A stretch of DNA of 37,604 bases from an uncultured Pelagibacteraceae bacterium (GTDB lineage: Bacteria > Pseudomonadota > Alphaproteobacteria > Pelagibacterales > Pelagibacteraceae), in NCBI GenBank assembly GCA_902595725.1, contig CACJRJ010000014.1, forward strand, positions 1-37,604. The letters run 5' to 3'. The translations under genes and the position numbers were made by a program. Within the stretch, counting starts at the first letter, position 1. Each line of letters begins with the position of its first letter. The notes beneath the pieces were generated by a model. It worked only from the letters and a program-made list of their open reading frames with translations, was not told the DNA's origin and ran no database searches. Below, piece after piece: positions 1 to 8,110 of this stretch.

Positions 1-455
1 TTTTTTTTATTTTTTTTGTCCAATCTTTTTTGTATTGATTCTAAGTCAGCAAGCTTCATTTCAGTTTCTATAATTTCTAAATCTCTTACAGGATCAACAT
101 TTGGATTAACATTTTGAATATCCTCAGAATCAAAACATCTAATCATGTGTATTATTGCATCTACTTCTCTTATATGTGATAAAAACTTATTTCCTAATCC
201 CTCTCCTTTAGAGGCTCCTTCAACTAAACCTGCAATATCTACAAATGAAATGGTAGTATTAATTTTTTTTTTTGAGTTTGAAATAGAAACTAGTTTATCC
301 AATCTTTCATCTGGAACCGGAACTATTCCAATATTTGGATCGATTGTACAGAAAGGAAAATTTTCAGCTTGAGCTTTACTTGAATTTGTTAGTGCATTAA
401 ATAGAGTAGATTTTCCTACATTTGGCAAACCAACTATGCCACACTTAAATCCCAT
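1..455 (-). CDS. ychF: YchF/Obg-family ATPase, partial (C-terminus outside the window)
   Basis: This is the first 151 codons of the universally conserved P-loop NTPase YchF (OLA1), which binds ribosomes and prefers ATP over GTP. The start [17 protein letters not shown] is nearly identical to the family N-terminus, with the G1 P-loop at residues 8-16. [17 protein letters not shown] segment is the G3 region (DxxG) and is followed by the family's [12 protein letters not shown] stretch. The G4 (NxxE) motif and TGS domain lie beyond the window edge, so completeness cannot be judged. The ATG at 455 directly abuts the pth stop codon, the usual ychF-pth arrangement, so the two are likely co-transcribed from upstream (higher coordinates). 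Identification is secure. Confidence 0.95.
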   Translation of the reverse strand, partial: MGFKCGIVGLPNVGKSTLFNALTNSSKAQAENFPFCTIDPNIGIVPVPDERLDKLVSISNSKKKINTTISFVDIAGLVEGASKGEGLGNKFLSHIREVDAIIHMIRCFDSEDIQNVNPNVDPVRDLEIIETEMKLADLESIQKRLDKKNKK

Positions 456-1016
456 TTATTTATTATTTACAGTACTAGAAAACAAATCTAATTTTTGATC
501 AATCAAAATAGGCAATGATTCTAAAATATTTTGAATAATTTTTTCTAATTCAATTTTTTCATCTTCAGTAAAGTTTGTTAAAACGAAATCTGAAACTTCA
601 ATTTTTTTTTCTGGCTTTCCTATTCCAATTCTTATTCTAGAATAATCTTTTCCAATAAATTTATCTATTGACTCAATACCATTATGTCCAGCACTTGAAC
701 CACCAAATTTTGCTTTTATTTTTGCGAAGTCTACATCTAAATCATCATGAAAAACAATTACATTTTCAGAATCTATTTTAAAGTATTCAATTAATTCTCT
801 AATACAAATTCCAGAGTTATTCATAAAAGTTAATGGTTTAATTGCATACACTTTTTTGTTCGAAATATTACCAGTGGTCAATAGACCTTTGAATTTTGGT
901 TTTTGCTTTGAAAGCTTAAACTTTTGATTTATTGCATCTATAATTTTAAATCCAATATTATGACGATTATCATGACTATCAGGAGTTGGGTTACCTAACC
1001 CTACAAGCAATTTCAT
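456..1016 (-). CDS. pth: Peptidyl-tRNA hydrolase
   Basis: It hydrolyses the ester bond of peptidyl-tRNAs released by stalled ribosomes, recycling tRNA in the cytoplasm. The 186 aa length matches the family. Visible active-site elements are GLGNP (Asn9), RHNIGF (His19, the catalytic base), FMNNSG, FHDDLD and GHNGIES, in the family order. The C-terminal part is lysine/isoleucine-rich, as in the neighbours. It lies between rplY (39 bp gap upstream) and ychF (no gap downstream). The rplY-pth-ychF order is common in proteobacteria and suggests a translation-quality operon. No oddities seen. Confidence 0.97.
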   Translation of the reverse strand: MKLLVGLGNPTPDSHDNRHNIGFKIIDAINQKFKLSKQKPKFKGLLTTGNISNKKVYAIKPLTFMNNSGICIRELIEYFKIDSENVIVFHDDLDVDFAKIKAKFGGSSAGHNGIESIDKFIGKDYSRIRIGIGKPEKKIEVSDFVLTNFTEDEKIELEKIIQNILESLPILIDQKLDLFSSTVNNK

Positions 1017-1055
1017 AATTAAATTTAAATTTTAGAAATATTCACTTTTGATAAT

Positions 1056-1805
1056 TTATTTTTTTTCAGGCGGAGCTTTTTGATCTTTTTTTTGATCTTC
1101 TTTACCTTTTTCACCTTCAGGGGTTTTTTCACCACCTTCTTTTGCTGCTGTTTCTGCTGTAGCTCCTTCAGCTGCCTCAGTTCCTTCAGCTCCTTCAGCT
1201 CCTTCAGCTGCCTCAGTTCCTTCAGCAGGTTTTTCAGGCTCTTTGAAAACTGTTGGTGCAGCAACTGTTGCAACCACGAAATCTCTTCCTTGAATTGTAG
1301 GCGTGACATTTTCAGGTAAAGATATTGAAGAAATTTTTATACTTGTTCCAATTTCTAGGCCTTCGAGATCTACGACTAATTCATTTGGTATATTTTCAGT
1401 TGCACATTTTAATTCAATTTTTCTTCTTACTATATTAAGAACTCCACCTCTTTTTAAACCAGGTGATTTTTCATTATTTATAAACCTAACAGGAATCTCT
1501 ATAATTATTTTTGCACCTTTTACAATTCTTAAAAAATCTATGTGAATTGGATCATCAGTTAAAATATCATAAGTAACTTCTCTTGGTAATGCTTTGATAG
1601 TTTGTCCGCCAATATTTAAACTGATAATGTTTGATAAAAAATTTTCTTGTTCAATTAGATATTTAATTTGTTTTTTTGATAGAGAGACTTTTTGATTTTC
1701 TTCAGTTCCTCCATAAATTATAGCAGGAACCTCGCCCTTTTGACGCAAAGTATTAAGGTCACCTTTGGTTTTTGTGTTTCTAATTGATGCTTCTAATGAA
1801 TTCAT
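1056..1805 (-). CDS. rplY: 50S ribosomal protein L25/TL5 (Ctc family) with acidic repeat tail
   Basis: A 5S rRNA-binding large-subunit protein. Residues about 1-90 are the L25 domain (LRQKGEVPAIIYGG near the N-terminus). Residues about 95-185 are the TL5-type beta domain (IPVRFINNEKSPGLKRGGVLNIVRRKIELKC is split across this region). From about 190 to 249 the protein is a low-complexity tail of Ala/Glu/Gly repeats turning into a Lys/Glu-rich end. Such tails are frequent in alphaproteobacterial L25. The ATG at 1805 is the only sensible start. The tail DNA holds a 36-bp tandem repeat, described separately. It is 44 bp downstream of prs; the prs-rplY-pth order is classic and supports one transcription unit. 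Confidence 0.95.
   Translation of the reverse strand: MNSLEASIRNTKTKGDLNTLRQKGEVPAIIYGGTEENQKVSLSKKQIKYLIEQENFLSNIISLNIGGQTIKALPREVTYDILTDDPIHIDFLRIVKGAKIIIEIPVRFINNEKSPGLKRGGVLNIVRRKIELKCATENIPNELVVDLEGLEIGTSIKISSISLPENVTPTIQGRDFVVATVAAPTVFKEPEKPAEGTEAAEGAEGAEGTEAAEGATAETAAKEGGEKTPEGEKGKEDQKKDQKAPPEKK
1163..1225. repeat. 36-bp tandem repeat in the rplY tail
   Basis: A 27-bp block beginning ctccttcagctgcctcag occurs at 1163-1189 and again, exactly, at 1199-1225, giving a 36-bp period. On the minus strand it encodes about two copies of AEGTEAAEGAEG. The unit is itself built on a 9-bp AEG submotif (ctccttcag). Such arrays change length by slippage. It is coding, in frame and in a disordered tail. 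Confidence 0.85.
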
Positions 1806-1849
1806 AAAGTGATGGTTTTTAACTTATGATTGTAAATTTTACAAGAAAT

Positions 1850-2782
1850 TTATTTGAATAAATCTGATACAGACGTTGAATTTGATATACGTTTTATTGC
1901 TTCTCCTAATAAATTACAAATTGATAATACTTCAATATTTTTAGCTTTTTTTATCTTATTTGAATTATCTATTGTGTCTGTTATCACTAAATTTTTTATA
2001 CGTGACTTTTTAATTTTTTCTACTGCTTCACCACTTAGAACGCCGTGAGTTATATATACATGCACATCTTTAGCTCCTCTGTTGATTAAGGCTTGAGCAG
2101 CATTAACGATTGTTCCTCCAGAATCAATTATGTCATCAATTATTATACATGTTTTATTTTTAACATTTCCTATAACATTCATAACTTGAGATTTTCCTGG
2201 CGCAGGTCTTCTTTTATCAATTATTCCTATTCCAACATCTAATTTTCTAGCTAGAGCTCTTGTTCTTTCAACCCCTCCTACATCTGGTGAAACACAAATT
2301 AAATTATTTCCTTTAACATTTTTTTTTATATGTCTTGAAAAAATTGGAGTAGCAAAAAGGTTATCAACAGGAATATCAAAAAATCCTTGAATTTGTCCTG
2401 CGTGCAAATCTACAGTAACAACTCTATCAGCGCCTGCTTTAGTTATTAAATTTGAAATAAGTTTTGCTGAAATAGATGTTCTGGGAGCAACTTTACGATC
2501 TTGTCTTGCATAACCAAAATAAGGTATTACAGCGGTAATATTTTTCGCAGAAGATCTTTTAAGCGCATCAATGCAAAGTAAAAGTTCCATAAGATTGTCG
2601 TTTGCAGGTGGACTTATAGATTGAATCAAAAATATACTATTACCTCTTATATTTTCGTTAATCTCAATATAAATTTCACCATCAGCAAATTTTTTAATGC
2701 TTGAATGTACTAATTTCGTTTTTAAAAATTTTGATATTTTTTGACTAAGATTTTTATTGCTATTTCCTGTAAGTAGCTTCAT
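1850..2782 (-). CDS. prs: Ribose-phosphate pyrophosphokinase (PRPP synthase)
   Basis: It converts ribose 5-phosphate and ATP to PRPP, the precursor of purines, pyrimidines, histidine, tryptophan and NAD. The 310 aa length is typical of class I enzymes. Visible motifs are the N-terminal FADGEIYIEINENIRG stretch, YFGYARQDRK (the ATP/regulatory region), VTVDLHAGQIQGFFDIPVDNL, and the PRPP-binding loop CIIIDDIIDSGGT. It starts at ATG 2782, 17 bp downstream of pgeF, and is followed by rplY after 44 bp. No key residue is missing. Confidence 0.97.
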   Translation of the reverse strand: MKLLTGNSNKNLSQKISKFLKTKLVHSSIKKFADGEIYIEINENIRGNSIFLIQSISPPANDNLMELLLCIDALKRSSAKNITAVIPYFGYARQDRKVAPRTSISAKLISNLITKAGADRVVTVDLHAGQIQGFFDIPVDNLFATPIFSRHIKKNVKGNNLICVSPDVGGVERTRALARKLDVGIGIIDKRRPAPGKSQVMNVIGNVKNKTCIIIDDIIDSGGTIVNAAQALINRGAKDVHVYITHGVLSGEAVEKIKKSRIKNLVITDTIDNSNKIKKAKNIEVLSICNLLGEAIKRISNSTSVSDLFK

Positions 2783-2799
2783 TATTTTTATGAAAAAGA

Positions 2800-3558
2800 T
2801 TATTTAATCATAATTATTGAAATATTTCTACCATAATCATCAATTTTATTTTTTAAAGATCTTCTAGCACTAAAAAATTTATTTTTTGGATTAAATGTAT
2901 CTTTTTTAATTATCTCTATATTTTTAATGCCTGTATTTTTTAATTGTTGAAAAATATAGCTTTTCAAATCAAAATAAATTTTATTATTTTTCCTTATAAA
3001 ATGTCTTTTATTGGCTTGGCTTTGATTTAAAAATTTTTTTATAAAATCTTCTTTGATCTCATAATTTCTTTGAGAAATACAAGGTCCGATTATTGCAATC
3101 AAATCATTTAATTTACTACCTTTTTTTTTTAAATAATTAATCATTTTCACAACTATCTTTTTATACGCTCCTTTCCAACCAGCATGTGCAGCACTAATAA
3201 TATTTTTTTTAGAATCATAAAATAAAATTGGAGCGCAGTCTGCTGTTAAAATTCCAAGAGCTATATTTTTAGAACTGGTAATTATACCATCACCAACTAA
3301 TTTTTTTTTGGGAATTTTTTTTATATAATAAATTTTATTACTATGTATTTGCCTCAATAAAATTAACTTATTTTTTCTCACATTGATTTTTTTGGATACA
3401 ATTTCTAAATTTTTTATTACATTTATTTTTTTGTCTTTGGAGCCAATTCCACAATTTAGACTTTTGTATTGTCTTGTCGAGACTCCACCTATACTATTAA
3501 AGAATCCATGCTTAATATTTTTGAATTTTTTAAGTTTTTTTGATTTAATCAATTTCAA
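2800..3558 (-). CDS. pgeF: Peptidoglycan editing factor PgeF / YfiH-type (DUF152, laccase-like fold)
   Basis: A member of the YfiH/LACC1 family. In E. coli, PgeF removes wrongly incorporated L-Ser from UDP-MurNAc-peptides; related proteins act on purine nucleosides. The 252 aa length is normal. The three zinc ligands are visible: His72 (RQIHSNKIY), Cys108 (LTADCAPILFYD) and His125 (SAAHAGWKGAYKKI). A conserved IGPCISQRNYE segment follows, and the C-terminal SARRSLK region is present. Its start overlaps the end of the MidA-like gene by 14 bp, so translation is probably coupled. Which activity (cell-wall editing or nucleoside cleavage) applies here cannot be told from sequence. Confidence 0.88.
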   Translation of the reverse strand: MKLIKSKKLKKFKNIKHGFFNSIGGVSTRQYKSLNCGIGSKDKKINVIKNLEIVSKKINVRKNKLILLRQIHSNKIYYIKKIPKKKLVGDGIITSSKNIALGILTADCAPILFYDSKKNIISAAHAGWKGAYKKIVVKMINYLKKKGSKLNDLIAIIGPCISQRNYEIKEDFIKKFLNQSQANKRHFIRKNNKIYFDLKSYIFQQLKNTGIKNIEIIKKDTFNPKNKFFSARRSLKNKIDDYGRNISIIMIK

Positions 3559-4594
3559 ATCCTACTTTAAAATCAATATTTTTATTTGTAATTAACATTA
3601 CTTTGAATAGGTTGCCCATTTGATCTTTGTCAATTAGTCTCTTTAAACGATAGTAGATATCTGCTTTTTTAGAAAAAGGTAAGTTTTTAGATAAAATTTC
3701 TGCTCTTTGCTGGATTCCAAGACTTATTAAAAAATTTCTTTGCGATGTTATTGCTTGGCATTTTAGTTTTAAATTTTTTATAATTTTTTTTAAAATTTTA
3801 AAGTTTAATTTGTAAGTTATATCAGAATCTCCAAAAGTTTTTAAAATATTAGTATATTTATGTTTTTTTATTGACATCATCGTATCTTTCATTTGATCAT
3901 CTAAATATCCATAATCAATTATTAAAAGGCATCCTTTTTTATGTTGTATTTTTTTTGAAATAATTTTTAAATATTCTAGTGTTAAGGGAGAATATTCAAT
4001 TACTTTCTGATTTGTTGATATTTTAAATCCTAGTTTTTTTTCAATTTTACTAATATTAGAAACAATTTTTGTAAAGTTTTGCTTCTTTTTATCTACCACG
4101 ACAAATCGTTCCATCCATTTATTTTTGATCTTAAAAAATTGTTTAAAGGGTAAGGAATCAAAAAATTCATTTGCAATAAATATATTATGTTCGTTTTTTA
4201 ATTCGTTTATGTTTCTTATCCATTTAATATTAAATTTTTTAAGTTTTTTCTTTTGGATTTTTTTTAGATAAGGACTTTTTTCTAATATAAAAAATTTACA
4301 AGACTTATAAAATTTAGGAAAATTTTTAAACGAATTTATCATGTCATATATCATTTGTCCGTTACCAGATCCCAGTTCAATTAAATTAATTTTTTTGGGA
4401 CATTTTAAATTTTGCCAAAATGCAATTGTCCATACTGATAACATTTCTGAAAAAAGTATTGAAATATTTGGCGATGTTAAAAAATCACCCTCGCTACCAA
4501 AAGGATTTTTTTTCATGTAAAAACCTTTTTTTGGACTGTACAAGGCTTGATTAATAAATTTATCTAAAGTTATTAAATTTTTATTAAGACTCAT
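3545..4594 (-). CDS. MidA/NDUFAF7-family SAM-dependent methyltransferase
   Basis: A class I SAM-dependent methyltransferase of the MidA (DUF185, COG1565) family; mitochondrial members methylate an arginine of complex I NDUFS2. Visible features are PFGSEGDFLTSPNISILFSEML at the N-terminus (the family's GDFxTSPEIS motif), the SAM loop LIELGSGNGQMIYD, FIANEFFDSLPF (the NE-x-xDA-like motif) and CLLIIDYGY. I take ATG 4594 (MSLNKN) rather than ATG 4621. The longer form adds only nine residues (MGYFYFIKK) and overlaps lgt by 38 bp, while the shorter overlaps by 11 bp. It sits between lgt and pgeF, an order common in alphaproteobacteria. Its substrate in this organism is unknown; complex I is an inference from homologues. 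Confidence 0.88.
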   Translation of the reverse strand: MSLNKNLITLDKFINQALYSPKKGFYMKKNPFGSEGDFLTSPNISILFSEMLSVWTIAFWQNLKCPKKINLIELGSGNGQMIYDMINSFKNFPKFYKSCKFFILEKSPYLKKIQKKKLKKFNIKWIRNINELKNEHNIFIANEFFDSLPFKQFFKIKNKWMERFVVVDKKKQNFTKIVSNISKIEKKLGFKISTNQKVIEYSPLTLEYLKIISKKIQHKKGCLLIIDYGYLDDQMKDTMMSIKKHKYTNILKTFGDSDITYKLNFKILKKIIKNLKLKCQAITSQRNFLISLGIQQRAEILSKNLPFSKKADIYYRLKRLIDKDQMGNLFKVMLITNKNIDFKVGFEID

Positions 4595-5354
4595 TTTTTT
4601 TATAAAATAAAAATAGCCCAAACATTAAAAACAAAAAGCTTAATATTTGTCCCAATGTTAAATTAAATAAAATATAACCAATTTGGATATCTGGTTCCCT
4701 AGTAAATTCAATAAAAAATCTAAAGTTTGAATAAAAAATTAAAAATAAAGCAGAAATTACACCCGGTGATTTATAGAGAAACTTTCTAAAAACATAATTT
4801 AATAATATAAATAATATTATACCTTCAAAAAGTGCCTCATAAATTTGAGAAGGATGTCTAAAAGTATTATCTATTCTTTCAAATTTTACTGACCAAAATA
4901 AATCAGTTTCTTTTCCATAAAGTTCAGAATTTATAAAATTGGCAATTCTTCCTAAAAAAATACCTATTGGTGCGGTCATTGAAATTAAATCAAGAAATAA
5001 AAATGAACTAATATTATTTTTTTTACTAAAAATATATACTGCAAAAATTACCCCCAATAGACCACCATGAAATGACATACCACCTTCCCATATCATGAAA
5101 ACTTCTAATAAGTTTTTTGAGTAATAACTAAAATTATAGAAAATTATATAACCTAGTCTGCCACCTAAAATTATACCGATAATTATATATGAAATTAAAT
5201 CATCAAATAAATTTAAAATTTTTTCATCTTTAATTAAAAATTTTTTACAATATATCCAAGCAAATACTATTCCAAAAATATAAGATAATGAGTACCATCT
5301 TATTTCTAAAGAAAAAAAGTTAAGAGCAATAGGGTCAAAATTATTGATAAACAT
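4584..5354 (-). CDS. lgt: Prolipoprotein diacylglyceryl transferase
   Basis: An inner-membrane enzyme that moves diacylglycerol from phosphatidylglycerol to the lipobox cysteine of prolipoproteins, the first step of lipoprotein maturation. At 256 aa with about seven hydrophobic segments it matches the family. Visible signatures are EIRWYSLSYIFG near the N-terminus, GGRLGYIIFYN, WEGGMSFHGGLLGV, GRIANFINSELYG (the Lgt signature, here with IANFIN) and the late HPSQIYEA motif. It is the first gene of the minus-strand lgt-midA-pgeF-prs run. Only 37 bp separate its ATG from the divergent ubiK ATG, so the two promoters must be nearly back to back. Confidence 0.96.
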   Translation of the reverse strand: MFINNFDPIALNFFSLEIRWYSLSYIFGIVFAWIYCKKFLIKDEKILNLFDDLISYIIIGIILGGRLGYIIFYNFSYYSKNLLEVFMIWEGGMSFHGGLLGVIFAVYIFSKKNNISSFLFLDLISMTAPIGIFLGRIANFINSELYGKETDLFWSVKFERIDNTFRHPSQIYEALFEGIILFILLNYVFRKFLYKSPGVISALFLIFYSNFRFFIEFTREPDIQIGYILFNLTLGQILSFLFLMFGLFLFYKKNES

Positions 5355-5391
5355 ATTGTAAATATATTATTTTAAATTATTAATAAAATAT

Positions 5392-5646
5392 ATGTCTAAA
5401 TCTAGATTTGTTATTGATAAATTTGCTAAACTTTTTGAACAAGGTCTTTTGACCTCCAAAGACTTGGGTAGTGAGATCTTAAATATTTTAAAGTCACAAA
5501 GAGATGAGATAGTATTTAAGATGAAACTTACCAGTAAGGAAGAGACTGATATTTTAAATAAGAGAGTGGAAAAATTAGAAAAAAAAGTCGAATTGTTAGA
5601 AAAATTAAAAAAGAAAAAAAAAATTAAACGGGCAAAAAGATCTTAA
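5392..5646 (+). CDS. ubiK: UbiK/BMFP-family accessory factor (DUF526)
   Basis: An 84 aa protein of the YqiC/UbiK family. In enterobacteria it assists aerobic ubiquinone biosynthesis together with UbiJ and binds lipids and membranes as a trimeric coiled coil. Residues 1-50 are an amphipathic helix (KFAKLFEQGLLTSKDLG, then ILKSQRDEIVFKMKLTSKEE). About 51-75 are a heptad-rich coiled coil (ILNKRVEKLEKKVELLEKL), ending in a Lys/Arg-rich tail. It is divergent from lgt, and its 3' end overlaps the convergent kinase gene by 23 bp. Family membership is fairly firm; a role in ubiquinone synthesis here is inferred. Confidence 0.8.
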   Translation: MSKSRFVIDKFAKLFEQGLLTSKDLGSEILNILKSQRDEIVFKMKLTSKEETDILNKRVEKLEKKVELLEKLKKKKKIKRAKRS

Positions 5647-6953
5647 TTTTTAATCCTCCCATTTCAGATTTTCCAAGTTCAATATCTCCACCGTGTGAAC
5701 GAATAATATCTGAAGCAATAGATAGACCTAAACCAACACTGGATTTTGTTTGGTTTCTACTTTTATCAACTTTATAGAAGGGTTTAAATACATTTTCATA
5801 CTCAGAAGAAGGGATACCAGGGCCATCGTCTTCTATAAAAATTAATACACTTCTTTTTATTTTTTGATGCTTAACTTTAATATTTTTTGAGAAATTAACT
5901 GCATTATCGAGTAAATTATTTAGACATCTTCTTATAAGGTTTTTTCTTCCAATAAAAAAAAACTTCACTATCTTCATCAACTAAAATATTTTTATTTTCA
6001 TATTTTTTAGTAGTTGATAAAATAAGTTCAGACAAATTAAATTTTTCGCTTTTTTCTGTAAAATTTGATCGAGAAAATTGTAAATATTCATTAAGCATTT
6101 TTTCCATTTCATCAACATCATTTGAGATCTTATTCGAAATTTCTTTATCTTTGATAAATGCTAATTGAAGTTTAATTCTTGTTAAAGGTGTTCTTAAGTC
6201 ATGGCTTATTCCAGAAAGCATCTCTGATCTTTGGTTCAAATGTCTTAGAATTCTTTTTCTCATTCTATCAAATTCTAATCCAGCTTTTCTTATTTCTAAT
6301 GCTCCAGAAGGCCTATATTCTTCAACATCTTCTCCTCTTCCAAATTTTTCAGATGCTTCAGCCAATTTTGTTATTGGTCTTGTTTGATTTTTTAAAAATA
6401 ATATAGCAATAAAAATTACAAGAATAGCGGGCAAGGTTATCCATAATGCAAATATTCTTGCTGATGAACTTGTTACTCTATCTCTAGGTACTAAAAATTT
6501 AAAATATCCAGATTGATATTTAATTCTTAAATCGATTAATTCTTTGTAACTTGTGGTATTAAACCAAAATTCCTCAGGTCCAAATCTTGATTTTAATTCT
6601 CTTCTGAGCGTTCTGTCAATTGGGCTAAACCATCTTTCATCAAAGCTATAATTAAAATTTTCATCTTGAATAAATTCTATATTTAAATCTTGGTAAACAG
6701 AAAATAGATTGGTAGTTTCTTCTTTGTCATAATTTTTATTATTATAAACTTCTACAAAAGTACTAATTTCGTTTACTAAAGCTTTAGTCATTCCTTTGTT
6801 AGTTTTAATCCATAAGCTATCAAAAAATACAATTGAAATTGTAATTTGCATAATAATAATTGGAGCAGCAACAATTATTAAACTTCTATAAAATAATTGC
6901 TTGGGTAAAATTTTTTTTAGATATTTACTCAATCCATAAAACATAACCTTCAC
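5624..6953 (-). pseudogene. envZ: EnvZ-type sensor histidine kinase gene interrupted by a +1 frameshift in a T9 tract
   Basis: Two adjacent reading frames together make a complete kinase of about 440 aa. The N-terminal part (from ATG 6953) has TM1 at about 25-44, a periplasmic sensor region, TM2 at about 168-187, HAMP at about 189-240 and the H-box SGISHDLRTPLTR (His251). It then runs into a run of nine Ts on the minus strand (5954-5962) and stops soon after in a Lys-rich tail. Removing one T restores ...EVFFIGRKNLIRRCLNNLLDNAV, which continues into the N-box, G1 (EDDGPGIP), F-box (FKPFYKVDK) and G2 (VGLGLSIA) to the stop at 5624. This could be a sequencing homopolymer error, a real phase change, or a site rescued by slippage. 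Its start overlaps ompR by 29 bp, so the pair is co-translated. The cognate partner is clearly the neighbouring regulator. Confidence 0.85.
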
Positions 6954-7602
6954 CTCTTAAAGTTTGTAAATATTTTGGATTTTTTGGATTTTGCTCAATT
7001 TTTTTCCTAAGCCTTGTGATTATCACATCTACAGATCTTTCTTTGTCTAAATTTATGATTTTTCCAATTTCTTCCCTTGAAAAAGATTTGCCTGGAGAAT
7101 TAATCATTACTTCTAAAATAGTTTTTTCGGTGTTATTGATTTTATATTCTTTATTATTTTTTAGTATTATATGTTTATTCAGATTAATTTTTACATTTCC
7201 AAATTCTATCAATCTTTTAATATTTTTTGATTTTGTTTTATTTAAAATATTTTTTATTCTTAACAATAATTCTTTAGGTTCAAACGGTTTTGAAAGATAA
7301 TCATCAGCGCCAGCTTCTAAACCATGCACTCTTTCATCTGCTTCCCCTTTTGCAGTAAGTAAAATAATCGGAGTATATATTTTATTTTTATTTTCTTCAG
7401 TAAAATCTAATCCACTTTTACCTGGCATCATTATATCTAAAACTATCAAATCGAACTTAATTGTGTTTACTTTTTCTTGAGCATCTTCAGCATTAATTGC
7501 TGTCGATACAAAATAATTATTTTCATTTAAATATTGCTTAACCAAATCTCTTATTCTGTCATCATCATCAACTACTAGAATATGTGCTTCAAATTTTTTC
7601 AT
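6925..7602 (-). CDS. ompR: OmpR-family response regulator
   Basis: A 225 aa two-component DNA-binding regulator. The receiver domain (about 5-120) has the acidic pocket VVDDDD, phospho-acceptor Asp56 (LIVLDIMMPG), the Thr in LLTAKGEADERVHGLEAGADDYLSKPF and Lys105. The winged-helix effector domain (about 130-225) ends with RSVDVIITRLRKKIEQNP and LQTLRGEGYVLW, typical of OmpR/PhoB proteins. It overlaps marR upstream by 14 bp and the kinase gene downstream by 29 bp. The marR-ompR-envZ order recalls petP-petR of Rhodobacter, so PetR may be as good a name as OmpR. Target genes cannot be read from the sequence. Confidence 0.9.
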   Translation of the reverse strand: MKKFEAHILVVDDDDRIRDLVKQYLNENNYFVSTAINAEDAQEKVNTIKFDLIVLDIMMPGKSGLDFTEENKNKIYTPIILLTAKGEADERVHGLEAGADDYLSKPFEPKELLLRIKNILNKTKSKNIKRLIEFGNVKINLNKHIILKNNKEYKINNTEKTILEVMINSPGKSFSREEIGKIINLDKERSVDVIITRLRKKIEQNPKNPKYLQTLRGEGYVLWIE

Positions 7603-8032
7603 TAATTATTTTATTTAAAATATTGTTAAAATTTATTACTTCTTTTGAACTGGAATTTACAAGTGCATTATAAATTCTTCTTTTTTGTATATTAAAAACT
7701 TCATCAAATAATTTTATTCCTTTTTCATTTAAATATACATGTTTTAATCTCGTATCATTCTGCCCTTTTTTAAAATAAATAATATCTATTTTTATTAAAT
7801 CTTTTAAAACTCTATTTAAACTTTGTTTGGTTATTTTAAGTTTTTTTAATAGTTCTGATATAGTTATGCCTTCATATAAGGAAATAAGATTAATCACCTT
7901 GTGATGAGCTACTCCAATCGAATATTTATCTAGAACTTTTTTAGCATCAGAGAAGGTTTCTCTGTAGCTCATATGGATTTTTTCAATGAATTCTTTTAAT
8001 TGATCATCCTTTAAATATAAAAGCTCTTTCAT
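7589..8032 (-). CDS. MarR-family winged-helix regulator (PetP-like)
   Basis: A 147 aa protein with the MarR layout: an N-terminal dimerisation helix, a winged helix with a recognition segment at about 55-80 (YEGITISELLKKLKITKQSLNRVLKDLIK), then a wing (DIIYFKKGQNDTRLKHVYLNEKG) carrying the family D-x-R motif. It is the first gene of marR-ompR-envZ and overlaps ompR by 14 bp. Its start faces ilvE across a 77-bp gap, so it could regulate itself and ilvE from one site. Ligand and target are unknown. Similarity to Rhodobacter PetP is from gene order and family, not from alignment. Confidence 0.85.
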   Translation of the reverse strand: MKELLYLKDDQLKEFIEKIHMSYRETFSDAKKVLDKYSIGVAHHKVINLISLYEGITISELLKKLKITKQSLNRVLKDLIKIDIIYFKKGQNDTRLKHVYLNEKGIKLFDEVFNIQKRRIYNALVNSSSKEVINFNNILNKIINEKI

Positions 8033-8047
8033 AATTGGTAAGTTATA

Positions 8048-8076
8048 TTGACATATTCTACATACAAAGATATTTT
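8048..8076 (+). promoter_or_regulatory. Candidate sigma70 promoter for ilvE
   Basis: A perfect -35 TTGACA (8048-8053) is followed after 17 bp by TATTTT (8071-8076), in the marR/ilvE divergent gap. It would start transcription near 8083, about 27 bases before the ilvE ATG at 8110. The -10 is imperfect, so this is a moderate call. Confidence 0.45.
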
Positions 8077-8084
8077 TTTAAATA

Positions 8085-8110
8085 AATTAAATCTAAAAAT
8101 TAAATCTAAA
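8085..8110 (+). repeat. Perfect 13-bp tandem duplication ending in the ilvE start codon
   Basis: The sequence aattaaatctaaa occurs twice head to tail, at 8085-8097 and 8098-8110. The last A of the second copy is the A of the ilvE ATG. It occupies the position of the leader and ribosome-binding region, and no Shine-Dalgarno motif is seen there. Confidence 0.8.

Noticed and set aside
1141..1230. Possible CRISPR-like array
   Set aside because: Repeat units are contiguous, coding and without unique spacers; it is a protein repeat.
1025..1309. 94-codon minus-strand frame rich in LKELRQLKEL repeats
   Set aside because: It is a frame-shifted shadow of the repetitive rplY tail; the repeats reflect the DNA repeat, and rplY in the other frame is a clear family member.
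1080..1319. Plus-strand Phe/Ser/Cys-rich frame opposite rplY
   Set aside because: Antisense shadow of the same repeat; composition is unlike a protein and there is no start context.
4595..4621. Upstream ATG (4621) as start of the MidA-like gene
   Set aside because: It adds only nine hydrophobic/basic residues and doubles the overlap with lgt; ATG 4594 fits better, though not proven.
5624..5980. Separate small ATPase protein with its own start
   Set aside because: The frame begins MMKIVKFFF by chance within the kinase; one-base correction joins it exactly to the H-box part.
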